From the NCBI RefSeq assembly GCF_000332515.2, contig NZ_AOGZ02000008.1, forward strand, positions 124,001-188,000: 64,000 nucleotides of DNA, read 5' to 3'. Shown one piece after another: positions 9,161 through 17,849 of the stretch. Origin of the DNA: Leptospira wolbachii serovar Codice str. CDC. Lineage in GTDB: Bacteria > Spirochaetota > Leptospiria > Leptospirales > Leptospiraceae. A program made the position numbers and the translations under genes. The notes below the pieces were generated by a model that was not told the origin of the DNA, made no database searches, and worked only from the letters and a program-made list of their open reading frames with translations. The number at the start of each line of letters is the position of its first letter. Within the stretch, counting starts at the first letter, position 1.

Positions 9161-10342
9161 ATGAAACAGATCCCTTATGGAAGACACTCTATCAATCAAT
9201 CTGATATCGATAGCGTTTTAGATGTTTTAAATTCTGATTTCCTCACCCAAGGCCCCCAAGTGGCAGCTTTCGAGAAAGCAGTCTGTGAATATGTATCTTG
9301 TAAATATGCAGTCGCTGTGAATAGTGCAACGTCTGCTTTACATTTAGCATGCCTTGCCCTTGGCGTAAAAGAAGGTGACTTTGTTTGGACAAGTCCTATT
9401 TCATTTGTTGCTAGTTCCAATTGTGCTTTGTATTGTGGGGCGGATGTTGATTTTGTAGATATTGACCCGATCTCATATAATATGAGCGTAGACAGTTTAA
9501 GAGAGAAGCTGATAAGGGCAGAGAAAGAGGGTAAACTTCCCAAAGTTGTCATTCCAGTCCATTTAGCTGGGCTAAGCTGTGATATGCAAAAAATTTCTGA
9601 ATTGGGAAAGGAATTTGGATTTAGAATCATTGAGGATGCCTCACATTCGATTGGTGGAGAATATCAGGGTAGGAAAGTAGGATCTTGTCAATTTAGTGAC
9701 ATTACTGTTTTTAGCTTTCATCCGGTGAAAATCATCACAACTGGAGAGGGTGGTATGTGTACTACAAATGATGCTGAACTTGAGAATACAATGTATCGGT
9801 TAAGAAGTCACGGGATCACTCGTAATCCAAAAGAGATGACAGAAGCCCCAGATGGACCTTGGTTTTACCAGCAGTTAGATCTTGGCTATAATTATAGGAT
9901 GAATGATATACAAGCAGCTCTTGGTATTTCTCAAATGAAACGATTGGATCAAATTGTGAAGAGAAGGCATGAGATTAAAGATTATTATAATCAAATTCTT
10001 GCAGATTTACCGTTAAAACTTCCGCAGGAATCACTTGATTCAAAGTCATCATTTCACCTTTATATCATTCAAGTATTAGAAAAGAACCTAAAGGCTGACA
10101 GAAAGGAAATTTTTGAAAGATTGAGAGTATCAGGAATTTTAGTTAACGTTCATTATATTCCAATTTACCATCAGCCGTATTATCAAAAAAGATATAACTA
10201 TTCTTATAGCAGTTTCCCCGAAGCAGAAAATTATTATAAGAATGTAATCAGTTTGCCTATTTTCCCAGAGTTGAGTACGGAAGATCAGGATAGAGTGAAA
10301 GAAGCTATCATAAAACCAATTGGTCACCAGGTATTATTTTGA
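9161..10342 (+). CDS. pseC: PseC: UDP-4-amino-4,6-dideoxy-N-acetyl-beta-L-altrosamine transaminase
   Basis: 393 residues of the DegT/DnrJ/EryC1 PLP aminotransferase family. The opening IPYGRHSINQSDID and SDFLTQGP are typical of PseC. The PLP lysine is visible in SFHPVKIITTGEGG (Lys190), preceded by the EDASHSIGG block. The known reaction transfers an amino group from glutamate to C4 of UDP-4-keto-6-deoxy-L-AltNAc, the second step towards pseudaminic acid. The ATG start overlaps nothing upstream. The 3' end overlaps pseF by 4 bases, so the two genes are coupled. Its required substrate comes from PseB, which is absent here. The fnlA product at 36 kb passes through the same keto sugar. Confidence 0.88.
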   Translation: MKQIPYGRHSINQSDIDSVLDVLNSDFLTQGPQVAAFEKAVCEYVSCKYAVAVNSATSALHLACLALGVKEGDFVWTSPISFVASSNCALYCGADVDFVDIDPISYNMSVDSLREKLIRAEKEGKLPKVVIPVHLAGLSCDMQKISELGKEFGFRIIEDASHSIGGEYQGRKVGSCQFSDITVFSFHPVKIITTGEGGMCTTNDAELENTMYRLRSHGITRNPKEMTEAPDGPWFYQQLDLGYNYRMNDIQAALGISQMKRLDQIVKRRHEIKDYYNQILADLPLKLPQESLDSKSSFHLYIIQVLEKNLKADRKEIFERLRVSGILVNVHYIPIYHQPYYQKRYNYSYSSFPEAENYYKNVISLPIFPELSTEDQDRVKEAIIKPIGHQVLF

Positions 10343-11040
10343 GTCAGATTTGTGTGATTCCGGCAAGGGGAGGTAGTAAAAGGATACCAAGAAAAAATAT
10401 AAAAACTTTTTCTGGTAAGCCGATGATTGCGCATTCCATTCATGCCGCAAAAGAAAGTCAGTTGTTTGAACGTGTCATTGTATCCACGGATGACGAAGAA
10501 ATTGCCCATATTTCGCGATCCTTGGGAGCAGAGGTTCCTTTTTTACGTTCAGAGGAATTATCTAATGACTATGCGACTACAACCCAAGTGATCTCACATG
10601 CCATTGAATGGTTGATAGAGATTGGCGAAAAACCAAGTTCAGTGTGTTGTATTTACGCAACCGCTCCCTTAATACAGGTTAGCGATTTACTAAAAGCCTA
10701 TGAAAAATTTTCCACAGGCAATTGGGAATTTGTCTTTGCAGCGACCTCTTTTGGTTTCCCAATATTTAGATCATTTCGTAAAGACAAAGACGATGGTGTT
10801 GAGATGTTTTTTCCTGAACATTTCAACACACGTTCGCAGGATTTGCCAGAGGCATACCATGATGCAGGCCAATTTTATATTGGAAAAGCTAGTTCTTGGT
10901 TGGAGGGGAAACGTATTTTTGAGCCTTGGTCGACAATCGTTGAACTCCCTCGATGGCGGGTTCAAGATATTGATACGTTGGAAGATTGGAAAAGAGCAGA
11001 AGTGCTATTCCAGTTGGTAAACCAAACTATTGAATCTTAG
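10339..11040 (+). CDS. pseF: PseF: pseudaminic acid cytidylyltransferase
   Basis: 233 residues. It opens with the nucleotide-binding signature IPARGGSKRIPRKN of CMP-sialate-type synthetases, followed by STDDEEIA and later YHDAGQFYIGK, which is typical of PseF. The family activates a nonulosonic acid with CTP to give CMP-Pse for transfer. It overlaps pseC by 4 bases and is followed by a 56-base gap before a methyltransferase. The length is normal for the family (about 230). A second, more divergent cytidylyltransferase is encoded at 25835, so this one is best assigned to the pse pathway by position. Confidence 0.87.
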   Translation: MSQICVIPARGGSKRIPRKNIKTFSGKPMIAHSIHAAKESQLFERVIVSTDDEEIAHISRSLGAEVPFLRSEELSNDYATTTQVISHAIEWLIEIGEKPSSVCCIYATAPLIQVSDLLKAYEKFSTGNWEFVFAATSFGFPIFRSFRKDKDDGVEMFFPEHFNTRSQDLPEAYHDAGQFYIGKASSWLEGKRIFEPWSTIVELPRWRVQDIDTLEDWKRAEVLFQLVNQTIES

Positions 11041-11096
11041 ATAAGGAATTATTATGCATTTCGTTCAATTATTTAATTTAAAAAAGGATAGAGAAG

Positions 11097-12110
11097 ATGA
11101 CAAATAATAGAAAGCTCAATGAAAATGAGATAAGACCGTCTTCGCTTATGGCAGATCAAAAAATTGCCGTTTTGAAAGATGTGGCAATGCTTCTTGGTGA
11201 TAGAGACAAGTTCGTTTCGGTCAATTGCCCCGCTTGCGATTCATCTGATTATCGAAAGAAATTTATTAAGTATGGTTTAGATTACTTGGAATGTATCCAT
11301 TGTGATACGTTTTACATTTCTCCTCGACCAACTGACGAAACTTTAGGAAAGTTTTATGCGAATTCAGTAAACTATGAGTATTGGAATAAATATATTTTCC
11401 CTGCATCTGAAGAGAGTCGCAGGCAGAAGATATTTTTGCCAAGGGTTGATGCAGTCATAGAGTATTGTAAAAAATATAATGTCGAACCTAATTCCATATT
11501 GGAAGTTGGTGCAGCTTTTGGTACGTTCTGTTCAGAAATGCTGTCACGAAATTATTTTAAAAAAGTAGTTGGGATTGAGCCCACCCCAAATTTAGCACAA
11601 ACTTGTCGGGATAAAGGAATAACCGTAATAGAGAAGCCCATTGAACAAGTCACTTTTAATGAGGACGAAAAGTTCGATGTAGTCGTAAATTTTGAAGTCA
11701 TTGAACATTTATTTTCTCCGATGGATTTTATAACTAAATGTAAAAAACTTCTTAGAAAAGGTGGTTTATTTATTGTTACATGTCCTAATGGAAAGGGTTT
11801 TGATATCTCTGTGCTAGGGAATGTATCTGATACAGTTGATCATGAGCATTTAAATTATTTTAACCCTGAATCACTCGGTAATTTGTTAAAGAATTGTGGT
11901 TTTGAGATTCTTGATGTAAAGACACCAGGAAAACTTGACGCTGAACTGGTTAGGAACAAATGTTTAAGTGGTGATTTCTCTTTAGAGAATCAGCCTTTTT
12001 TAAAAGAAGTGTTGATTGATGAGTGGGATAGAGTGGGAGAAATGTTCCAAAATTTTATTCGGGAATCTGGAATGTCTTCCAATATGTGGATTATCGCAAA
12101 AAATCTGTAA
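11097..12110 (+). CDS. SAM-dependent methyltransferase with N-terminal zinc ribbon
   Basis: 337 residues. An N-terminal zinc ribbon (CPAC near residue 43, CIHC near residue 63) is followed by the IYISPRPT-like turn common to this family. A class I Rossmann methyltransferase then has motif I ILEVGAAFGTFC, the acidic IEPTP region and VVNFEVIEHLFSPMDF. The pattern is that of Methyltransf_23-type enzymes found in O-antigen loci. The target could be a sugar hydroxyl, amino group or carbon. Sitting between pseF and the amidation genes, it may methylate the nonulosonate or its amidino substituent (N-methyl-acetimidoyl groups are known in such sugars), but this is inference. It starts with ATG after a GATAGAGAAG ribosome region. 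Confidence 0.7.
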   Translation: MTNNRKLNENEIRPSSLMADQKIAVLKDVAMLLGDRDKFVSVNCPACDSSDYRKKFIKYGLDYLECIHCDTFYISPRPTDETLGKFYANSVNYEYWNKYIFPASEESRRQKIFLPRVDAVIEYCKKYNVEPNSILEVGAAFGTFCSEMLSRNYFKKVVGIEPTPNLAQTCRDKGITVIEKPIEQVTFNEDEKFDVVVNFEVIEHLFSPMDFITKCKKLLRKGGLFIVTCPNGKGFDISVLGNVSDTVDHEHLNYFNPESLGNLLKNCGFEILDVKTPGKLDAELVRNKCLSGDFSLENQPFLKEVLIDEWDRVGEMFQNFIRESGMSSNMWIIAKNL

Positions 12111-12124
12111 AACAGTGAAATACT

Positions 12125-13255
12125 TTGAAATACTGTAAAACTTGCCTTCAACCTGATACGCGACCAAATTCTGTCTTTCACAATGATGGAATATGTCCTG
12201 CATGTAAATACCATGCATCTCTCAAAGAAGTTAATTGGGATGAAAGAAAGAAAGAATTACTAAAGATAGTTGAGTTTGGAAGAGCTAACAATCGTTCGGG
12301 CTACGATTGTATTATCGGAGTGAGCGGTGGTAAAGATAGTTTACGCCAAGCGCTATTCGTAAAAGAGATTTTGAAGATGAGACCACTCCTCGTATCACTT
12401 GGTTATCCCCCGGAGCAAGTGACAGAACGTGGTGTTCAAAATATATCAAATATGATCTCTCATGGTTTTGATTGTATCACTATTAATCCTGCGCCTGGAA
12501 TCTGGAAAGATCTAAAACGAAAAGGATTCAAACAATATACCAATAGTTTTCGATCTACAGAGCTTGCCCTGTTCAGTAGTGTTCCCAAGTTGGCAATTGC
12601 CTATCAAATCCCACTTATTTGGTGGGGAGAAAATTCTGCCCTTCAGGTTGGCGAAACAGCGATAATGGGTAAATCTGGCAGTGATGGCAATAATCTTAGG
12701 AAAATGAATACTCTTAATGGTGGAGACATTACTTGGCTGCTTAGCGATGAAATAAAGAAAAATCAGATTTTACAATACTGCTATCCATCACCTGAGGAAA
12801 TGGAGCAAGCAAATCTTCGAATCACATTTTTGGGTTATTTTTGGAAAGACTGGTCTTTGTTAAACAATGGAATATATTCAATTTTACGAGGATTGGACAT
12901 TCGTGATGAAAAACCTTGGGAGATAGGCGATCCATACGGCATTACTTCTTTGGATGAAGATTTTGTTACTTTTAATCAAATGATAAAATATTTGAAATAT
13001 GGATTCGGTAGAATTACGGATTACGTAAACGAAGATATTCGAAATGGTATTATGACTAGAGAGGATGGGGTTCAGTTAGTTAAAAAATATGATGGAACTT
13101 GTTCACCGAAATACATTGAAAAATTTGCTAATTATATAGGTATTACTGTAGAAGAATTTTGGGAACAGGTGGATCAGTCTGTAAACTCTGAACTATTTGA
13201 AAAAATTGGGTTAGGAAAATATAAACCAAAATTTGTTGTAGGAGTTGGTCTCTGA
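12125..13255 (+). CDS. N-acetyl sugar amidotransferase (WbpG/PseA family), module 1
   Basis: 376 residues. An N-terminal cysteine pair region (CKTC...CPAC, residues 4-32) and an ATP-pyrophosphatase PP-loop, SGGKDS (residues 67-72), define the family. It converts an N-acetyl group on an activated sugar into an acetamidino group using ATP and ammonia. The start is TTG; no other start keeps the CKTCLQPDTRPN opening. Its stop (TGA 13253-13255) overlaps the following HisH-like gene, and HisH- and HisF-like subunits follow directly. That is the same A-H-F order as the wbpG/hisH2/hisF2 amidation genes of Pseudomonas O-antigens, so ammonia is probably generated by HisH and channelled through HisF. 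It is probably an amidase of pseudaminic acid or its precursor. Confidence 0.8.
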   Translation: MKYCKTCLQPDTRPNSVFHNDGICPACKYHASLKEVNWDERKKELLKIVEFGRANNRSGYDCIIGVSGGKDSLRQALFVKEILKMRPLLVSLGYPPEQVTERGVQNISNMISHGFDCITINPAPGIWKDLKRKGFKQYTNSFRSTELALFSSVPKLAIAYQIPLIWWGENSALQVGETAIMGKSGSDGNNLRKMNTLNGGDITWLLSDEIKKNQILQYCYPSPEEMEQANLRITFLGYFWKDWSLLNNGIYSILRGLDIRDEKPWEIGDPYGITSLDEDFVTFNQMIKYLKYGFGRITDYVNEDIRNGIMTREDGVQLVKKYDGTCSPKYIEKFANYIGITVEEFWEQVDQSVNSELFEKIGLGKYKPKFVVGVGL

Positions 13256-13878
13256 ACGATACACAAAGAATTGGCATTGTTGACTATGGGGTGGGTAATA
13301 CATTTTCGATACAAAATGCACTCACATACTTAGGTTATTCTAAAGTTTATATAACTTCGGACGAGACGGAAATAAAATCAATGGATGCATTGATTTTCCC
13401 TGGCGTTGGGGCGTTTGATGAGGCTTGTAAACAACTTGCAGCTCGAAATTTGGACAAAATTCTCACGGAAGAAGTCATCGGACGAAAAAAACCAATACTC
13501 GGTATTTGTTTAGGTATGCAGCTTTTTGCTTCTAGCTCAGAGGAAAATGGATTGCACCAAGGTCTTAACTGGATACCAGGAAAGGTTGTAAAAATAGTAA
13601 CTTCTTCTCATTTGCCGGTTCCTCATGTTGGCTGGAATGATATAACAATTCAAAAAACCGATCCTTTGTTTAATAAAAATTCAAATCACGTTAACTTTTA
13701 TTTTGATCATAGTTTCCATTTTGAATGTGAACCTGCGTTTGTATCATCATGGTGCGAATATGGAATTCGCCTCACAGCGTCAGTACAAAAAGAAAATGTT
13801 TTTGGGGTTCAGTTTCATCCAGAAAAAAGCCATATCAGTGGACTTAAATTATTTAGAAGTTTTTTGACTTCTGTGTAG
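13252..13878 (+). CDS. hisH: HisH-like glutamine amidotransferase, module 1 (CTG start proposed)
   Basis: Class I glutaminase with nucleophile Cys86 in GICLGMQ and His189/Glu191 in QFHPEKS. The first ATG/GTG/TTG in frame is GTG 13291, but starting there would remove the conserved IGIVDYGVGN strand, which is plainly encoded in frame just upstream. The only plausible start before it is CTG 13252, with GGAG at 13241-13244 (7-base spacer), overlapping the upstream TGA as CTGA. From CTG the protein is 208 residues, matching the 209-residue paralogue at 17220. It releases ammonia from glutamine and passes it to the HisF-like partner. It is not expected to serve histidine synthesis, because its partner has lost the cyclase aspartate. 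Confidence 0.8.
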   Translation: MNDTQRIGIVDYGVGNTFSIQNALTYLGYSKVYITSDETEIKSMDALIFPGVGAFDEACKQLAARNLDKILTEEVIGRKKPILGICLGMQLFASSSEENGLHQGLNWIPGKVVKIVTSSHLPVPHVGWNDITIQKTDPLFNKNSNHVNFYFDHSFHFECEPAFVSSWCEYGIRLTASVQKENVFGVQFHPEKSHISGLKLFRSFLTSV

Positions 13879-13881
13879 TGT

Positions 13882-14748
13882 ATGTTAAAGAAAAGAATTA
13901 TTGCAGTTATACTGGTTAAAGATGGAGTCGTTGTCCAAAGTATTGGTTTTAGAAAGTTTTTACCGATTGGAAGACCTGAAATCGCATTGGAATTTTTAAC
14001 ATCTTGGGGAATTGATGAGATTATTTATTTAGATATATCAGCATCTAAAGAGGATTTATCACCTAATTACGATTTGATTCGAAAATCGGCTAGAAAATGT
14101 TATGTGCCATTAACCGTTGGCGGAGGAATCCGGAACACAAGTCAAGTAAGTGAATTAATGAATGCGGGTGCAGACAAGGTTTCGGTCAACCAAGCCTCTT
14201 TAAATGATATCAAATTGATTTCAAAAATAGCTTCCTTGTATGGAAATCAATGTGTCGTGGCATCAGTTGATGTTGTCAAAACTGAAAATGGATACAAAGT
14301 CTACGATTATGTCAATAAAAAATCAACTACTGAGTCGCCAATAGACTTCGCAAAAAAATTATCAGATAGTGGCGCAGGTGAAATTTTTCTGAATTCAGTG
14401 GACAGAGATGGATCTTACAAAGGATATGATATCGAACTCATCTGCAGCATTAGTGATGCAGTGAATATTCCTGTGATATGCTGCGGCGGCGCAAAAAATG
14501 GAAAAGATATTGAAACGGTTTTTGAGAAATCAAATGTTTCGGCAGCCGCAGCAGGTAATTTTTTCCATTTTACTGAACATAGTGTAAACATAACAAAATC
14601 AGTGGTATCAAAAAAAGAAAATATACGTTTGGAAACTTATGCAGATTATATTGACTCGAAATTTGATTCAGATCTTAGGTTAGCAAAAAAAGCTGATCGC
14701 GATTTGGAAGAAATGCTGTTTCTACGTATCGAGAAAGAAGTTATATGA
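13882..14748 (+). CDS. hisF: HisF-like (beta/alpha)8 subunit, module 1
   Basis: 288 residues, about 30 longer than usual HisF because of a charged C-terminal tail (residues 250-288). The barrel is recognisable: KRIIAVILVKDG, VPLTVGGGIR, GADKVSVNQ, CVVASVDV, GAGEIFLNSVDRDGSYKGYD and VICCGGA. At the position of the catalytic aspartate of true HisF (the D in ACLDVKDG, residue 11) there is leucine; the second aspartate (VASVDV) is kept. This suggests that the ammonia tunnel and phosphate sites remain while the imidazole-forming chemistry is gone, as expected for an ammonia-delivery subunit. It starts with ATG 3 bases after the HisH stop, and its end overlaps the next gene by 4 bases. Confidence 0.82.
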   Translation: MLKKRIIAVILVKDGVVVQSIGFRKFLPIGRPEIALEFLTSWGIDEIIYLDISASKEDLSPNYDLIRKSARKCYVPLTVGGGIRNTSQVSELMNAGADKVSVNQASLNDIKLISKIASLYGNQCVVASVDVVKTENGYKVYDYVNKKSTTESPIDFAKKLSDSGAGEIFLNSVDRDGSYKGYDIELICSISDAVNIPVICCGGAKNGKDIETVFEKSNVSAAAAGNFFHFTEHSVNITKSVVSKKENIRLETYADYIDSKFDSDLRLAKKADRDLEEMLFLRIEKEVI

Positions 14749-16010
14749 AAATATGCAATCGTTGTCTCTATTCTGATTTGCATCCATTAAATATTACCTT
14801 TGATGAGGAAGGGGTTTGTAGTGGATGTCGAGTTCATGAGGAAAAGGATACAATTAATTGGAAATCAAGATTTGAAAAGCTAAAAGTAATAACGGACGCT
14901 TATCGAAACCAGTCTGGGAATAACTATGACTGCATAGTTCCTGTTAGTGGGGCTAGAGATTCTTATTTTATAGTTCATACCGTTAAAAACGTTCTTGGGT
15001 TAAATCCTCTGCTTGTAACTTATAATAAGCAGTATAATACGGATCGCGGTATTCGGAACCTAGCAAATTTAAGAGTTCAGTTTAATTGTGATATAATGAC
15101 GCTTACTGTAAATCCAGATACAGTTAAAAAGATTACAAGAGCAACTTTAAGAAAGTTAGGTAGTATCTATTGGCATTGTATTGCAGGACAAACCGTTTAT
15201 CCTGTACAGGTAGCTGTAAAATTTAAAATTCCATTAATCATTTGGGGTGCTCATCAAGGTATCGATCAAGTAGGTATGTATTCCCATTTCGATGAGGTGG
15301 AAATGACCCGCAAATATAGAAAAGAACATGATTTGATGGGATATGAAGCTGAAGATCTAGTAGATGATTTTGATAGTATTGAAGAGGCAGATATCGTTCA
15401 ATATGCATATCCTCATGATAAGGAAATTGAGCGGATTGGAGTTAGGGGAATATATTTAAATAATTATATTCGATGGGATAGTAAGGCTCAACATGAAAAA
15501 ATGATTGGTTTGTATGGTTATGAAAGTGCAGAGCAAACGCGGACGTTTGATACATACAATGATGTCGATTGTTTTAATTATTCAGATGTTCATGACTATA
15601 TTAAATTCCTGAAACATGGTTATGGGAAGATAACGGATCATGTTTGTCGAGAAATCCGATTAAGAAGATTGATCAGGGAAGAAGGAATCGTTTTAATAAA
15701 GAAATATGCTAAAGAATCACCTAAACAACTTAAACTTTTTTTAGATTGGATTGGTATGACGGAGACAGGATTTAACTTTATTCTTGATCAACATAGAAAT
15801 CCGAAAATTTGGTTCCGCAACGACAATTGGGAGTGGGAATTAAAAAACCCAGATCCATTTTTTAGTGAATCATTAAGTGAACGATTAATCGATAAAGTCA
15901 AATTGGAACGTGTCGAGGATCGTTGTGAGTTTAGAATATCAAAAAATAAAAGACCGGATTACAAAGACGATCATTACATTCTTATAGGTAAAGGTTGGCC
16001 TGGTAATTAA
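14745..16010 (+). CDS. N-acetyl sugar amidotransferase paralogue with altered PP-loop
   Basis: 421 residues, clearly homologous to its neighbours: CNRCLYSD and CSGC near the N-terminus, a PP-loop region, and FLKHGYGKITDHVCREI near residue 290, matching FLKYGFGRATDQ-type segments in the others. The loop reads SGARDS (residues 68-73) instead of SGGKDS, so the second glycine and the lysine are replaced. The C-terminus is about 45 residues longer than in the other two copies. It may bind ATP poorly or have taken a structural or regulatory role, but it is otherwise intact and has no stop codons, so it is under selection. It starts with ATG overlapping HisF by 4 bases. It has no HisH/HisF pair of its own and sits between modules 1 and 2. 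Confidence 0.75.
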   Translation: MKICNRCLYSDLHPLNITFDEEGVCSGCRVHEEKDTINWKSRFEKLKVITDAYRNQSGNNYDCIVPVSGARDSYFIVHTVKNVLGLNPLLVTYNKQYNTDRGIRNLANLRVQFNCDIMTLTVNPDTVKKITRATLRKLGSIYWHCIAGQTVYPVQVAVKFKIPLIIWGAHQGIDQVGMYSHFDEVEMTRKYRKEHDLMGYEAEDLVDDFDSIEEADIVQYAYPHDKEIERIGVRGIYLNNYIRWDSKAQHEKMIGLYGYESAEQTRTFDTYNDVDCFNYSDVHDYIKFLKHGYGKITDHVCREIRLRRLIREEGIVLIKKYAKESPKQLKLFLDWIGMTETGFNFILDQHRNPKIWFRNDNWEWELKNPDPFFSESLSERLIDKVKLERVEDRCEFRISKNKRPDYKDDHYILIGKGWPGN

Positions 16011-16074
16011 TCTATCAGCTTTGATCCATTTATCAAAAGTTATATAATTGTAAGTGTATTTAGAGGACTAGGAA

Positions 16075-17223
16075 ATGATAAAATATTGTATTCGATGCGT
16101 AATGCCCCACACAAAGCCAGACCTACATATTGACGAAGAAGGAGTCTGCAATGCGTGTAGATCCTATGAAAAACGGGTAGAAGTAGATTGGGTAGCTAGA
16201 AGGAAAGAACTTGATATCATAGTTGATAAATATCGAAGTAAAGGATCTAATTGGGATTGTATTATTCCAGTGAGTGGTGGTAAAGATAGTACTTATCAAG
16301 TTGTAAGAATGTTACAATTAGGTCTAACTCCCCTTTGTGTTACCGCAACGACCTGTGATTTATCTGATATTGGTCGGAAAAACATAGAAAATATTAAAAA
16401 ATTAGGCGTCGACCTGGTTGAATTTTCTCCAAATCCAATTGTTCGTGCGCAATTGAATAAAATCGGGCTAACTGAGGTAGGCGATATCGCTTGGCCAGAG
16501 CATGTTGGTATTTTTACAATTCCCGTACGTGCTGCCGTGCAATTTAATATTCCTTTGGTAGTATGGGGTGAAAATTCACAAAATGAGTATGGTGGTCCTG
16601 CAGCAGCTGCGGAAAATAATGTTTTAACTCGGAGATGGTTGGAGGAGTTCGGAGGATTGTTAGGTTTAAGAGTATCTGACTTATCTGCTACATATGGTAT
16701 TAGTGAAAGAAATTTAATTCCATATCAGTATCCAACAGATGAAGAATTAAAACGAGTTGGTGTTACTGGATTATTTTTAGGACACTATCTTCCTTGGGAT
16801 GGATTAGCGAATGTTTTGATTGCGCAAGCGAATGGGTTCCATTCATATGGCGAACCTTGTGAAGGCTCTATGGTTGATTATGAAAATTTAGATAACAATT
16901 TGCACGGCATTCACGATTATTTTAAATTTTTAAAGTATGGATTTGCTAGAGCAACAGACCAAGCATCTTTACATATCCGACGAGGTAGAATTACTCGAAA
17001 AGATGGAATGGAAGTAGTTAGAAAAAGAGACGGAAAATTTCCTTGGACATATTTAGGCAAACCGTTAGAAAAAATGTTGGAAAGAATCGACGTTTCACTT
17101 CCTGAGTTTCAAAAAATATGTGATAGGTTCACAAATAAGAAAATTTTTGTTAAAGATTCTAGTGGTGAGCTTTTAAGGGACAAATACGGAAATCTAACAA
17201 AAGTTAACTACGATAACGTATGA
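16075..17223 (+). CDS. N-acetyl sugar amidotransferase (WbpG/PseA family), module 2
   Basis: 382 residues, with the cysteine pair CIRC/CNAC (residues 5-27), an intact PP-loop SGGKDS (residues 67-72), VVWGENSQNEYGG and FLKYGFARATDQASLHIRRG. The reaction is the same as for module 1: ATP-dependent conversion of an N-acetyl group to an acetamidino group with ammonia from the linked HisH/HisF pair. It starts at ATG 16075 after AGAGGACTAGGA, a good ribosome site, following a 64-base gap. It overlaps the following hisH by 4 bases. WGENSQ-type residues differ from module 1 (WGENSA), so the two may act on different sugar positions. This difference is only suggestive. Confidence 0.82.
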   Translation: MIKYCIRCVMPHTKPDLHIDEEGVCNACRSYEKRVEVDWVARRKELDIIVDKYRSKGSNWDCIIPVSGGKDSTYQVVRMLQLGLTPLCVTATTCDLSDIGRKNIENIKKLGVDLVEFSPNPIVRAQLNKIGLTEVGDIAWPEHVGIFTIPVRAAVQFNIPLVVWGENSQNEYGGPAAAAENNVLTRRWLEEFGGLLGLRVSDLSATYGISERNLIPYQYPTDEELKRVGVTGLFLGHYLPWDGLANVLIAQANGFHSYGEPCEGSMVDYENLDNNLHGIHDYFKFLKYGFARATDQASLHIRRGRITRKDGMEVVRKRDGKFPWTYLGKPLEKMLERIDVSLPEFQKICDRFTNKKIFVKDSSGELLRDKYGNLTKVNYDNV

Positions 17224-17849
17224 AAGTTGGAGTAATTAACTATGGAATGGGAAATCTAGGTTCCGTAGTCAAAGCGGTCGAAGATATTGGATTCACTTGC
17301 AAAATATTAAACCATCCAAAAGATATTTGGGACTGCGCAAGAGTGATTCTTCCTGGAGTAGGTTCTTTCTTTGATGGAATGTCGAGGCTAAAAGAAGAAG
17401 GTTGGAATTCCGAACTTCATCGATATGTATTAGAAGATAAAAATGCCTTACTTGGAATTTGTCTTGGTATGCAGATGTTAGCCACTTTTGGTGAAGAAGG
17501 TGGTGGTCACGAGGGGTTAGGTTTGATTCCAGGTCGAGTAGAGCGATTTGACAAACTAGGATGTTCTGAGCGGATTCCCCATGTTGGATGGAATGAGATT
17601 GAAGAAAAGCATTCTGATCCTTTGTTTGCTAAAATTCCCGATCAAACTGATTTTTACTTTGTACATAGCTTTGTATTTAATTGTGAAAAACCAGAAAATA
17701 TAACCTCAACATGTTTGTATGGAATTCATTTTCCTTCTTCAGTTCGAAATGGAAATGTTATGGGAGTTCAATTTCATCCAGAGAAAAGTTCCAAAGCGGG
17801 AAGACAGTTGTTACTTAATTTTTTAGAGCAAAAAGAATGGTCAAAGTAA
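17220..17849 (+). CDS. hisH: HisH-like glutamine amidotransferase, module 2
   Basis: 209 residues, class I glutaminase. The N-terminal strand GVINYGMGNLGS is intact. The catalytic Cys81 is in GICLGMQM, and the His/Glu pair is in QFHPEKSS. It makes ammonia from glutamine for the amidotransferase through the HisF-like partner. It overlaps the amidotransferase start-side by 4 bases (ATGA) and the HisF gene by 13 bases, so all three are translationally coupled. This copy shows what the full-length N-terminus should look like and supports the upstream CTG start proposed for the module 1 copy. Confidence 0.86.
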   Translation: MKVGVINYGMGNLGSVVKAVEDIGFTCKILNHPKDIWDCARVILPGVGSFFDGMSRLKEEGWNSELHRYVLEDKNALLGICLGMQMLATFGEEGGGHEGLGLIPGRVERFDKLGCSERIPHVGWNEIEEKHSDPLFAKIPDQTDFYFVHSFVFNCEKPENITSTCLYGIHFPSSVRNGNVMGVQFHPEKSSKAGRQLLLNFLEQKEWSK

